From positions 1-64,000 of the forward strand of contig UQIW01000005.1 in NCBI GenBank assembly GCA_900541235.1: a DNA stretch of 64,000 bases. Reading direction: 5' to 3'. How positions within the stretch are numbered: the stretch's first letter is position 1; every line of letters starts with the position of its first letter. The position numbers were made by a program, and so were the translations under genes. Positions 24,108-32,326 of the stretch are shown here, in pieces. This DNA comes from an uncultured Collinsella sp. (GTDB lineage: Bacteria > Actinomycetota > Coriobacteriia > Coriobacteriales > Coriobacteriaceae). Below the pieces are notes generated by a model. The model was not told the origin of the DNA and searched no databases. It saw only the letters and a list, made by a program, of their open reading frames with translations.

Positions 24108-25193
24108 TTAGGCCAGGTGCGCGATAACGGCATCGGCAAAGGCCTGTGTGCCCACGGCGCCCTCGACGGAGCCGGTCTGGGCACGACGCACGTCACCGGT
24201 AACCTGCTCGCCCTCGTCGAGCGTGGCAGATACGGCGGCACGGATACGATTGGCAGCGTCGTTCTCGCCCAGGTGATCGAGCATCATCGCAGCAGAGAGG
24301 ATCTCGGCCGTGGGGTTGGCGATATCCTGACCGGCGATATCGGGCGCGGAGCCGTGCGTTGCCTCGAAGATGGCGCAGTCGGCACCGATGTTGGAGCCGG
24401 GGGCCATCCCTAAGCCGCCCACCAGGCCGGCGCACAGGTCGCTCACGATGTCACCGTACAGGTTGGGCAGCACCAGGACATCGAAGTCGTTGGGGTTCTG
24501 GACCAGGCCCATGCAGGTGGCGTCGACGATCTTGTCGTTGAACTCGATATCGGGATAGTTGGCGGCCACCTCGCGCGCAACGCGCAGGAACAGGCCATCG
24601 GTCGCCTTCATGATGTTGGCCTTATGCACGGCCGTCACCTTTTTGCGGCCGCAGCGGCGGGCGTACTCAAAGGCGTACTCCACAATGCGGCGGCTCTTGG
24701 CGATGGAGATGGGCTTGATCGAGATAGCGGAATCGGCGGCGAAGGCCTTCTGACCCGAGCGCTCGACAAGCTGCGAGAGCTCCTCGACCTCGGCAGCCCC
24801 CTCATCGAACTCGATGCCAGCATAGAGGTCCTCGGTGTTCTCGCGCACGATGACCAGGTCGACGTCGCGGAAGCGCGAGCCGTCGCCCGGCTGCGACAGG
24901 CAAGGGCGCACACAGGCGTACAGGTCAAAGTGCTTGCGCAGGGCGACGTTAACGCTGCGGAAACCCGTGCCAACCGGCGTAGTAATGGGACCCTTGATGG
25001 CAACCTTGGTCTCGGCGACCGCATCGAGCACGTGCTGGGGCAACGGCGTGCCAAACTCGTCCATGACGCCGGCACCGGCCTCCTGGACATTCCAATTGAT
25101 CTGGACACCGGTGGCCTCGACCACGCGGCGCATGGCCTGCGTAATCTCGGGACCGATACCGTCACCGGGAATCAGGACTACATCGTGCGCCAT
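24108..25193 (-). CDS. icd: NAD-type isocitrate dehydrogenase (isocitrate/isopropylmalate dehydrogenase family)
   Basis: 361 residues of the beta-decarboxylating dehydrogenase family. It oxidises isocitrate to 2-oxoglutarate, feeding glutamate synthesis. Family features are the N-terminal LIPGDGIGPEI, the substrate loop around GFRSVNVALRKHFDLYACVRP, VIVRENTEDLYAGIE, VHKANIMKATDGLF, and the metal-binding NLYGDIVSDLCAGLVGGLG. The EATHGSAPDIAGQDIANP adenine-binding stretch suggests an NAD-dependent, IDH3-like enzyme. Isopropylmalate or homoisocitrate dehydrogenase is the alternative; no leucine genes are near. Six bases separate its start from the HEAT-repeat gene stop. Confidence 0.85.
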   Translation of the reverse strand: MAHDVVLIPGDGIGPEITQAMRRVVEATGVQINWNVQEAGAGVMDEFGTPLPQHVLDAVAETKVAIKGPITTPVGTGFRSVNVALRKHFDLYACVRPCLSQPGDGSRFRDVDLVIVRENTEDLYAGIEFDEGAAEVEELSQLVERSGQKAFAADSAISIKPISIAKSRRIVEYAFEYARRCGRKKVTAVHKANIMKATDGLFLRVAREVAANYPDIEFNDKIVDATCMGLVQNPNDFDVLVLPNLYGDIVSDLCAGLVGGLGMAPGSNIGADCAIFEATHGSAPDIAGQDIANPTAEILSAAMMLDHLGENDAANRIRAAVSATLDEGEQVTGDVRRAQTGSVEGAVGTQAFADAVIAHLA

Positions 25194-25199
25194 AATCTG

Positions 25200-25898
25200 T
25201 TACTCCTCGTCTTCGGCGGCGTCAGATTTTTTAACGCTAGCACGCTTCTTCTTTTTGGAGAGATCCAGGCCAAAACGTTTAACAAGCATTTCGCAAATCT
25301 CGCTCGAACGGACCTTGAGATAGCTGCCCTTGCCGTTCTCGGCGTCGAACTTAAGGCGCAGCGCGAGCTTCTCGGCGACCTCGGCGTCGATCTCGCCCTG
25401 GCCAAACTCGTACAGGCAACCGAGCATGTCGCGATACTCGAGGTCGCCGTGGTAGCACTGGATGGCCTCGTCCAGGATGGGCCAAGCCTCGCGCGAACGC
25501 TCGACGCTCGTGGCGCCCCACACACACAGCAGGCGGAAGGCGGCGTAACGCAGCGTGGAGGAAATCTCGTCGAACAGCGCGGTCTCGGCGCCCTCAAAGG
25601 CATCGCCCAGCTGCTCGGGGCAGGTGGCGGCGAGCGCCGCCAGGGCATCGAGGGCCTCCCAGCGGGTCTGAGCCTCGGGGCGGTCGAGTGCCTCGATCAG
25701 CGCGGGCACGCAGGGCACGACGCGCTGCGGATCGCGCTCGGCCAGCAGGTGCAGCACGCGGGCGGCAAACTGGCGGATGCGGCGCGTGGGGCAGCCGAGC
25801 TCCTTGACCAGACGGTCGACGGCGTTCTCGTTCTCCTCTGCCAGCTGAAGCTGTGCCAGCTCCTCGTCGGTGAGCTGTTCTTCCTTGTTTTCTGCCAT
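25200..25898 (-). CDS. HEAT-repeat protein
   Basis: 232 residues made almost entirely of alpha-helical repeats, about residues 25-180 (for example LGCPTRRIRQFAARVLHLLAER, CVPALIEALDRPEAQTRWEALDALAALA, DEISSTLRYAAFRLLCVWGA). The tail is Lys-rich and then acidic (KKKKRASVKKSDAAEDEE). HEAT proteins are scaffolds for protein contacts; no catalytic motif is visible and the partner is unknown. It sits in a same-strand run of genes from 27427 down to 24108, with short gaps, so co-transcription with the dehydrogenase genes is likely. Confidence 0.8.
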   Translation of the reverse strand: MAENKEEQLTDEELAQLQLAEENENAVDRLVKELGCPTRRIRQFAARVLHLLAERDPQRVVPCVPALIEALDRPEAQTRWEALDALAALAATCPEQLGDAFEGAETALFDEISSTLRYAAFRLLCVWGATSVERSREAWPILDEAIQCYHGDLEYRDMLGCLYEFGQGEIDAEVAEKLALRLKFDAENGKGSYLKVRSSEICEMLVKRFGLDLSKKKKRASVKKSDAAEDEE

Positions 25899-25913
25899 AG
25901 TTACCTCTTCTTA

Positions 25914-26342
25914 CTATTTCTTAGCGTGCTTGCCAGCACCCTTGCTGTCATCGGTGACCGAGATGAGCTGTCGGTCGGCTGCACCATTGTGACGCGCGCG
26001 GCGGCGCTCCTCGGCGTCGCCCGCATCGGCGGCGGCGCGGTGTGCCTTGTTGACGTTAAAGACCTCATCGTGCTTGCGCCATGGGCCGACGGACTCGCCA
26101 AAGCTCATCTTAAGACCGGCGATAAAACCGCCGAGCCAGCCGATCGGCGCAAACTGCACCAGCGGGAACAGCGAGAACACCCAGGTCAGCAGGACGACTG
26201 CCGCCGCTCCTGCAAAATTGGCAATCCAGTAGTCGCGCTTGGTGATGACGCGCTTTTCGCACGCCCACTGGCCGCACAAAAAGCCGATGTAGATCGCAAA
26301 GAGAAAGAGCACCAGCGCAAGCACCACGAACGTCCAGCTCAT
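25914..26342 (-). CDS. Small membrane protein of unknown function
   Basis: 142 residues. The N-terminal helix (WTFVVLALVLFLFAIYIGFLCGQWA) and a second hydrophobic region (WIANFAGAAAVVLLTWVFSLFPLVQFAPIGWLGGFIAGL) predict two to three membrane passes. A hydrophilic, Arg/Lys-rich C-terminal half follows. I do not recognise the family. The start at 26342 (MSWTF) follows GGGAG located inside the end of the preceding dehydrogenase gene; only 5 bases separate the two genes. It is probably part of the same transcript and may be specific to this lineage. Confidence 0.75.
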   Translation of the reverse strand: MSWTFVVLALVLFLFAIYIGFLCGQWACEKRVITKRDYWIANFAGAAAVVLLTWVFSLFPLVQFAPIGWLGGFIAGLKMSFGESVGPWRKHDEVFNVNKAHRAAADAGDAEERRRARHNGAADRQLISVTDDSKGAGKHAKK

Positions 26343-26347
26343 GGGCG

Positions 26348-27427
26348 CTACTCCCCGTGATGGTGGCCGCAGCAGCACTCGTGGCCGTCGTCATGGCCGT
26401 GGCCGCCGCAGCACTCGTGGTCCTCGCCATGGTGGTGGCCGCAACCGCACTCGTGGTCGTCGCCATGCTCGCCGCAACCGCAGCCTTCCTCGTGAGCGCC
26501 ATGCTCTTCGGGACGATACTGCGACCAGTCCAGACCGGCGGCGATGGCGTCGGCCTCCTCCTTATAGAGGACCGTGACGGCCTGGGTACCCAGCTTGGCA
26601 CCACCGATGGCGTCGAGCATGTCGTAGAGCGTAAAGGCCACGTCGGCACCGGGCAGCGCAAGCTCGCGGTCGTCGGCATAGGCGAGCGCCAGACGCAGGT
26701 CCTTAATGAGGTGCTCGACCATAAAGCCGGGCTTGTAGTCGCCGTCGAGCGCCTTGGGCGCCAGGCTCTCCATGGCGCCGGACTTACCGGTGCCGCCCAG
26801 GATCATCTGGCGGGTCTTCTCCAGGTCAAGGCCGCTCAGCTCGGCAAATGCCATGGCGTCCGCCATGCCGACCATGCAGGCGCCCAGCGACACCTGGTTG
26901 GCGAGCTTGGCAGCCTGGCCCTTGCCGGCGCCGTCGAAGCAGCAGATGTTGGCCGCAAAGGTGGCAAGGATGTCGCGGACCGGGGCGATGTCGTTCTCGG
27001 TAGCGCCCACGATAGCCGTGAGCGTGCCGGCGATAGCACCCGACTCGCCGCCGGTGACGGGGCAGTCAAACGCCATGCGACCAGAAACCTGGGCGGCCTC
27101 GGCAATGTCACGGGCGAGCTCGGGCGAGCTCGTGGTGAGATCGATCAAGACCGCGCCCGGCTTGGTGCACGCAAGCAGGCCGTTGCCCGCCAGATAGAGC
27201 TCCTCGACCTCGGAGGGATAGCCCACCATGGTAAAGACGACATCGGCGTTCGCCACGGCCTCGGCCGGCGTATCGGCCCAGACGGCGCCGCGCTCGATAA
27301 GCGCGGCGGCCTTGGACTTGGTGCGGTTGTTGACCGTGACGGGGTAGCCGGCGTCCAGGATGTGGCCGGCGATGGGGGCACCCATGATTCCGGTGCCAAT
27401 GAATGCGACGGAGAGCTTGTTTGCCAT
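26348..27427 (-). CDS. 3-hydroxyisobutyrate dehydrogenase-family oxidoreductase with His/Cys-rich tail
   Basis: 359 residues. Residues 1-290 form a typical NAD(P)-dependent beta-hydroxyacid dehydrogenase. The Rossmann loop is VAFIGTGIMGAPIAGHIL, and DCPVTGGESGAIAGTLT and GKGQAAKLANQVSLG carry substrate-loop and catalytic-lysine features like GarR/tartronate semialdehyde reductase. The last ~53 residues are not part of that fold. They contain about 14 His and 9 Cys in repeats such as HECGCGHHHGEDHE and look like a metal-binding tail. AAAGGAAAGG precedes the ATG. The substrate is not known. Confidence 0.88.
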   Translation of the reverse strand: MANKLSVAFIGTGIMGAPIAGHILDAGYPVTVNNRTKSKAAALIERGAVWADTPAEAVANADVVFTMVGYPSEVEELYLAGNGLLACTKPGAVLIDLTTSSPELARDIAEAAQVSGRMAFDCPVTGGESGAIAGTLTAIVGATENDIAPVRDILATFAANICCFDGAGKGQAAKLANQVSLGACMVGMADAMAFAELSGLDLEKTRQMILGGTGKSGAMESLAPKALDGDYKPGFMVEHLIKDLRLALAYADDRELALPGADVAFTLYDMLDAIGGAKLGTQAVTVLYKEEADAIAAGLDWSQYRPEEHGAHEEGCGCGEHGDDHECGCGHHHGEDHECCGGHGHDDGHECCCGHHHGE

Positions 27428-27525
27428 GAAACCTTTCCTTTTGGGTTGGGTGTTGTTACCAGGTTGAATACTCGGTGCCAGCGTTTGGGCTGTGAGTCGA
27501 GGGCGATTACGGACGCAGCGCTTGC

Positions 27526-28479
27526 CTACTGACCGCGCACGCGGCGGGCGATACGGTCGGAAAGCGACGCCTTGTCGGCGCGGTTCTTACCCCAAAACGC
27601 GCAGCCCACCATGCCGGGGCCCACGTGCGAGCCGATGGTGGGACCCACGGAGCCGCGAATGATCGTGACGTCGGCGCAACCCTCCTCCTTGCGGATGGCG
27701 GCTTCGAGCCAGTCACCATCCTTTTCGGCATCGGCCGTCATGATGGCGATGGGCATGGTGCGATCGGGCACGTAGTTCTCGCGGAACGACTTGAGGATGG
27801 ACTTGAGCGCCTTCTTGCGGCCGCGGTTGACGCCGATCAGCGACAGCGAGCCGGCCAGGTCGTAGGAGAGCTCGGGCTTGACGTCGAGCTTTGCCGTGAG
27901 CTGCGCCGCCGCGGGAGGAATGCGGCCGCCGGCAGCCAGTGCGTCGAAGCTCTCGAGCGTAAAGTAGCCGTGCACGTAGGTCTTTGCCTCGTTTGCCCAA
28001 TCGACCAGCTGCTTGGCGGTCAGTCCCGCCGAACGCTGGCGCACGGCCTCGAGCGCCAAGAGCGCACCGGTCGCGCAGGGCAGAGCGTTGTCGACCACGT
28101 AGAGCTCAAAGTTGGGATACTCGGCGCGCACGACATCTGCCGCCTGGCACGCGGAGTTGTAGCTCGACGACAGCGCCGAGGTAAAGCACAGGTAGACCGT
28201 GGGCGTGCCCTCTTTGGCGCACTCGGTAAAAAACTCGATATAGCGACCGAGCGACACAGCCGAGGTGGACACGCGGGCACCGGCGCGCATGCGGTCGTAG
28301 AACTCCTTAGGGCTCATGCTCGACCAGATGTCGTCTGTGCGCTCCTCGCCATCGATAATGAAAGGGAAACCCAGGATATCGACATCGAGGTTCGCGGCGA
28401 CCTCGGGGCTAAAGTCGCAGCAGGTATCGACGACGATGCGGCAACGGTTCGAATGACCGGCGGATGCGGCCTTGTCCAT
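27526..28479 (-). CDS. DegV-family fatty acid-binding protein
   Basis: 317 residues with the two-lobed DegV fold. RIVVDTCCDFSPEVAANLDVDILGFPF opens the first lobe and RVSTSAVSLGRYIEFF, VYLCFTSALSSSYNSA and the C-terminal IIRGSVGPTIGSHVGPGMVG are the expected family blocks. In Gram-positive bacteria, related FakB proteins bind fatty acids for phosphorylation by FakA. No fakA gene is in view, so which lipid, if any, it carries is open. The ATG at 28479 follows AAGGAG. The gene is the first after the hpf terminator. Confidence 0.88.
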   Translation of the reverse strand: MDKAASAGHSNRCRIVVDTCCDFSPEVAANLDVDILGFPFIIDGEERTDDIWSSMSPKEFYDRMRAGARVSTSAVSLGRYIEFFTECAKEGTPTVYLCFTSALSSSYNSACQAADVVRAEYPNFELYVVDNALPCATGALLALEAVRQRSAGLTAKQLVDWANEAKTYVHGYFTLESFDALAAGGRIPPAAAQLTAKLDVKPELSYDLAGSLSLIGVNRGRKKALKSILKSFRENYVPDRTMPIAIMTADAEKDGDWLEAAIRKEEGCADVTIIRGSVGPTIGSHVGPGMVGCAFWGKNRADKASLSDRIARRVRGQ

Positions 28480-28497
28480 CAAAGCGACTCCTTACGT

Positions 28498-28530
28498 AAA
28501 AAGGCGGCCACCCGCATGGGATGGCCGCCA
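28498..28530 (-). terminator. Terminator of hpf
   Basis: The stem GGCGGCCA/TGGCCGCC with an 11-base loop is followed by TTTTT on the minus strand, 29 bp after the hpf stop. Confidence 0.88.
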
Positions 28531-28558
28531 ACCGTTAACTCATGCAAGTTAACGTATT

Positions 28559-29143
28559 TTACTCGTCAAGTGTTTCGATGCGGGGCTTGATGATGCCATA
28601 TCCACCATTCTTACGGTGATACACCACATTGATGAGACCGGTCGTCGCGTTCTCGAACACGTAGAAGTCGTGGCCCAGCAAATCGGTCTGCACCAGCGCC
28701 TGCTCCTCGGTCATCGGGGTGACATCGATGACCTTCTCGCGGACGAGCAGGTCGTCGTCCTCCTCGGGCAGCAGCAGGTCGGCCAGATCCTCAACGCGCT
28801 CGACCGGCGCGACATCCGCGGCACTGGCACCACCCTGGCGGTTGTCCACGACCTTGGTCTTGAACTTGCGCAGCTGGCGGGTGACCTTATCGGCGGAGAG
28901 GTCGATGGCGGCGTACATATCTGCGCCGTGCTCGGCAACGCGAATCACAGAGCCGCGGGCACGAACCGTGACCTCGACGATTGCCGGGTTGGGGTTCGAG
29001 GGGTTCTTCTCATAACGAAGCACGACGTCGACTGTCATGGGCTCGATGTCGAAAACCTTGAGCGCCTCGCCGATCTTCTCATCCACATGCGCACGCAGAG
29101 CATCGGTTACCGTCGTCTTGCGTCCAGAAACCTTGATATCCAT
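28559..29143 (-). CDS. hpf: Ribosome hibernation promoting factor, long form
   Basis: 194 residues, the length of the long HPF that pairs 70S ribosomes into inactive 100S dimers in stationary phase. The N-terminal S30AE/RaiA domain (about 1-105: MDIKVSGRKTTVTDALRAHVDEKIGEAL, DMYAAIDLSADKVTRQLRKFK) binds the small subunit. The C-terminal dimerisation domain (about 130-194) has the usual VIDVTPMTEEQALVQTDLLGHDFYVFENATTGLINVVYHRKNGGYGII. The start MDIKVSG was chosen by family length. It is a single-gene unit with its own terminator. Confidence 0.95.
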   Translation of the reverse strand: MDIKVSGRKTTVTDALRAHVDEKIGEALKVFDIEPMTVDVVLRYEKNPSNPNPAIVEVTVRARGSVIRVAEHGADMYAAIDLSADKVTRQLRKFKTKVVDNRQGGASAADVAPVERVEDLADLLLPEEDDDLLVREKVIDVTPMTEEQALVQTDLLGHDFYVFENATTGLINVVYHRKNGGYGIIKPRIETLDE

Positions 29144-29360
29144 ACGTGGCTCCAATCTGCCTCGGGGACTTACTGTACTGGCTATGTACCCATTGCCGTG
29201 CATTTAATCACGCGGATTCCCAAAGACCCGAATAACGATTGCTTGATACCGCATACCGAAGTCTCGCACTTTTCTGTGGCAAAGTGCGCTATGGGAGGGC
29301 GACGGCGACTTTGTATTTGGTCCCGGAAATTGGCTTTGACCTGCTGGTTTTATGGAAACG

Positions 29361-29394
29361 AAAAAGCCGGGCTCCCCTGTTGGGAAAGCCCGGC
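29361..29394 (-). terminator. Terminator of the solute-binding lipoprotein gene
   Basis: GCCGGGCTTTCCC pairs with GGGGAGCCCGGC and is followed by TTTTT on the minus strand, about 70 bp after the stop. Confidence 0.88.
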
Positions 29395-29460
29395 AATGCG
29401 TGTTGAAACCGTGAAGAGGCATCTCTCCTAGCGCATAGGAGACGCCACCCCTAGCAATAA

Positions 29461-30453
29461 CTAGCTATTGAGCTTGTTAATGTCGTCATCGGTGATAGTA
29501 CCCTCCTGGCCGGACGATTTATCCTCGGAGGTTGCACCCTCGCTGCTCGAATCGGAGGATGCAGACTCGCTGGATCCGGTGTCGGTCGGCTGCACGTCGG
29601 CGCCCGAGACCGTCTTGGTGGTGAGGTCATAGGGCATCGTGCCGTACCAGATGGAGTGGACCGCCTCGAGCGTGCCATCGACCGTGATACCGTCGAGGGC
29701 ATCGCTCACGGCACGGCATAGCTCATCGTTGGCCGCGAGGCCCGCGACGCCGAGCGTCGAGGGCGTCTCGAGCGCGCCGACGTAAGAGATCTGGCTCATC
29801 AGGCGCGCAAGGTAGCCGCCGGCCGTGGAATCGCAAATCACGTAGTCGATCTCGCCGGACTCGAGTGCCTCAAAGCACTCGTTGATGTTGGAAAAGGTCT
29901 TTTGGTTGGCCGTGATGCTCTGCTTGGCGAGCGCTTCCTGCGAGGCCGAAGAGGTCTGAACGCCCAGGGTAGCGGCGTTAAGCGTTTCGGTGGAAACGCT
30001 CAGCGACTCGCCGTCGCTCGTCTTTCCGAACACTGCCGCAGCGTCGTACAGGCAAGTACCAAGCGTGCTGATGTCACCATCCGTGGAATTGATGTCGCCA
30101 ATGAAGATGTCGGCCTTTTTGTCGCCAAGCGCGGAATCGGCAGAAGACGCATCGACGAAGGCAACCTTAAGGCCCATACGGCTTGCAAGGGCGCGGGCAG
30201 CATCGACCGCGTAGCCCGTGAGGTTACCATCGGCGCCCTGCATGGCCTGCGGGGCATCGGAGGTATCGAGGGCAACCGTCAGGGTGCCGGGAGTGACCAG
30301 GGCATCGTCCGACACCGTAGGGGTAACGGTCTCGCGCTCGATCTGGTCAATCGTGGGTGTCGTGAACGTGGACAGTGGATTGAACGCGCATCCACTCAGG
30401 CCCAAAACGGCAATGACCGCCGCGGTCCCAGCACCTAACCGAGCCGCATGCAT
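29461..30453 (-). CDS. Extracellular solute-binding lipoprotein (amino-acid ABC type)
   Basis: 330 residues. The N-terminus is a lipoprotein signal (MHAARLGAGTAAVIAVLGLSGC, with the lipobox LSGC). A periplasmic-binding-protein domain of the amino-acid type follows (LTVALDTSDAPQAMQGADGNLTGYAVDAARALASRMGLKV, DIFIGDINST, CFEALESGEIDYVICDSTAGGYL). The last ~50 residues are a Ser/Asp/Glu-rich disordered tail. The ATG at 30453 has GAGGGG at good spacing; ATG 30471 is possible. No permease or ATPase gene is adjacent, so it is an orphan binding protein. Confidence 0.85.
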   Translation of the reverse strand: MHAARLGAGTAAVIAVLGLSGCAFNPLSTFTTPTIDQIERETVTPTVSDDALVTPGTLTVALDTSDAPQAMQGADGNLTGYAVDAARALASRMGLKVAFVDASSADSALGDKKADIFIGDINSTDGDISTLGTCLYDAAAVFGKTSDGESLSVSTETLNAATLGVQTSSASQEALAKQSITANQKTFSNINECFEALESGEIDYVICDSTAGGYLARLMSQISYVGALETPSTLGVAGLAANDELCRAVSDALDGITVDGTLEAVHSIWYGTMPYDLTTKTVSGADVQPTDTGSSESASSDSSSEGATSEDKSSGQEGTITDDDINKLNS

Positions 30454-30471
30454 CAAGCTGCCCCTCACCAT

Positions 30472-30952
30472 GTCCACTACCCTGCCTTCTGTGTCGCATA
30501 CGATCCGTGCCCTGCACGGAATATCGGGTTGTTCCCACCAGCTGACCTGGTATTTGACCCCACACTTGCGCACCGGGGCGTTTGCTCAGGAGGCCGCAGC
30601 CACCTTCACGACTGGCCCGCTCGCCCGCGAGGCGGTATTGCCCCAAAGAAAGTAGAACGGACGGTGCGGCTTACATCTAGGACGCGCCATGATCGCGCCG
30701 CGCGCACGCGGTCGCTTACGTGGATCCCTTTGACCGCGTCTGTCTTGGACTAGGATGGGCATTTCGTCCGTCCGCAACCACAGCCTGGCAGGAACGTAGC
30801 GCATTATAGCTAAGTTCAAGCTATAGTTTAAGGTTAGGGACGCTATTCGCATCTCGAGTACAGATTTCGCAGGTCGGGACGGACCATTCGTGCCCCCATG
30901 AAGCCCGGAGCTCCCCTACGGGGAGCTCCGGGGCACCCGTCTCAGGGTGCCG
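30472..30952. other. Gap without a supportable gene
   Basis: Open frames here have no recognisable product. The region holds the lipoprotein promoter side and two adjacent hairpins: CCCGGAGCTCCCC/GGGGAGCTCCGGG (30904-30932) and GGCACCC/GGGTGCC (30933-30951). The hairpins abut the inverted-repeat element that follows. A structured RNA cannot be excluded. Confidence 0.5.
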
Positions 30953-31168
30953 TGTGCAAAAAACGGCATATATGAGTACTGATACCAATTTAGTAGCAGC
31001 GTTTTTCCGCCCCACGAGCCCTTTTTGAGTTCCGCACAGGCTGCTTGGCGCCAAGATATTCCACATTCGCTTATTATCTCTTCAATGAATCCAGATTTTC
31101 GGCCCAAGTTTTTTGTTTTTGCTGTCACTAATTTAGTAACAGTACTCATATTTGCCGTTTTTTGCACA
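30953..31168. repeat. 216-bp inverted-repeat element (MITE-like)
   Basis: Arms of 48 bp (30953-31000 and 31121-31168) are about 85 per cent identical when inverted; the outer 16 bases (TGTGCAAAAAACGGCA in the left arm) match almost fully. About 120 bp of non-coding sequence lies inside. It abuts the 3' end of the gene at 31204. No transposase is present. Confidence 0.85.
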
Positions 31169-31203
31169 GAGCATATAAGCAGTCCCCCTATAAAGCCATA
31201 GTT

Positions 31204-32316
31204 TTACGCCGGCTTGAGCCCAAAGCACGCTCGGAGCGTATTCAGCAGAGCATCTTGCCTCTTTCGACGAGCCTCTACGCGATTCTGATATCGCTTACCC
31301 ATGCGCTGGTGGATGCGCCATGCGAGCGCTTCCACCGCTTCCATGTCGCAGAGCATTTCGTTGTTGACCGTCGCTACCTCAATTCCCATAGTAATCAAGC
31401 CCGTGTTGCGTTTTTCATCATGGATACGTCCCCTCCGGGAGGAATGGCCCAGCTCACCGTTGTATTCCAGGTCAAACCGGGCTGCTTCCTGATACGCATC
31501 GCAAACTGCATGCGGCATCCCCGAGATTGCCTGCGCGCGGTCATCGAACTCGATCTTGTAGTCGGTCTTAAAGGGACCGCAGGCAAATCCGCCATAGGAA
31601 AACGGAAGCGAAAACAGAGCGAGCATGATGCACTCCATGGGCGAGCGCAGGTTTTCTGACAGGTGGGGACACAGGCGCAGCAGCTGTTTGGCCACATTCC
31701 CCTTGCATGCCGCAAGGTAATCTGCCAGGCGATCGGGTGTCAGCACCGGCTCGACTTCAAAGTAGCCAACGTCTGCCGGTTGGTCCTTGTCCTTTGCAAG
31801 TCTATTCGCAACAGGCGATGTATAGGGAGGCAGGTACTTCCCGCGATCGCTCAGCGAAATCTTGGAGCACAGCTCCTGGGCCAGGGCAAATGCCTGGATA
31901 CAGCCGACTTCGCGCGCAACGGCTACGCAGAGGGCCTCGGGAGACAAGCTGTACACCCCCGGCTCCACCTCCAGAATCGAACCAACCGGCAGACCTACAG
32001 AACAAACGGACCAGCTTGCACCAGGCATGCGGCGACGCTGTTTCGCCGACCCCACCAGTAGACACAGGTCTTCTTGGACCTCGCCGCTCACGGCCCCGAT
32101 CCGCACCAAATCGGGAAGATAGATGTCCTCGGCCGAGGGCGACGATGCGTGCAGCACGCTGCGCTCTTCATCGGGATCGAGGTCCCTCCAGCTGATGTAA
32201 CCCATTTGCCGGCGCTCGGCGCGCATCATGCGCAGCGCCGAGGCGCCGGTCAGGACTACGGAGGCCGCCAGTTGCTCGCTTGTCGGCTCGATGCGCCGCG
32301 CAATCTTCACCGCCAC
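31204..32316 (-). CDS. Unknown protein with PD-(D/E)XK nuclease-like C-terminal domain
   Basis: 370 residues, no membrane helix. The N-terminal part (VLTGASALRMMRAERRQMG, then LPDLVRIGAV) has the flavour of AbiEi/DUF559-type proteins. The C-terminal ~130 residues look like the Vsr/DUF559 nuclease fold: SPMECIMLALFSLPFSYGG, DYKIEFDD, RFDLEYNGELGH, RIHDEKRNTGLITMGIEVATV. Many similar proteins are annotated only as hypothetical. The start is uncertain: the frame continues upstream as an artefact of comF, and GTG 32316 behind a GGGGTGG sequence is my choice, 11 bp inside the comF 3' flank. Function unknown. Confidence 0.65.
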   Translation of the reverse strand: MAVKIARRIEPTSEQLAASVVLTGASALRMMRAERRQMGYISWRDLDPDEERSVLHASSPSAEDIYLPDLVRIGAVSGEVQEDLCLLVGSAKQRRRMPGASWSVCSVGLPVGSILEVEPGVYSLSPEALCVAVAREVGCIQAFALAQELCSKISLSDRGKYLPPYTSPVANRLAKDKDQPADVGYFEVEPVLTPDRLADYLAACKGNVAKQLLRLCPHLSENLRSPMECIMLALFSLPFSYGGFACGPFKTDYKIEFDDRAQAISGMPHAVCDAYQEAARFDLEYNGELGHSSRRGRIHDEKRNTGLITMGIEVATVNNEMLCDMEAVEALAWRIHQRMGKRYQNRVEARRKRQDALLNTLRACFGLKPA

Positions 32317-32326
32317 AAAACCACCC

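Noticed and set aside
30586..30852. 88-codon minus-strand frame upstream of the lipoprotein gene
   Set aside because: No ribosome binding site of quality, odd composition and no recognised family.
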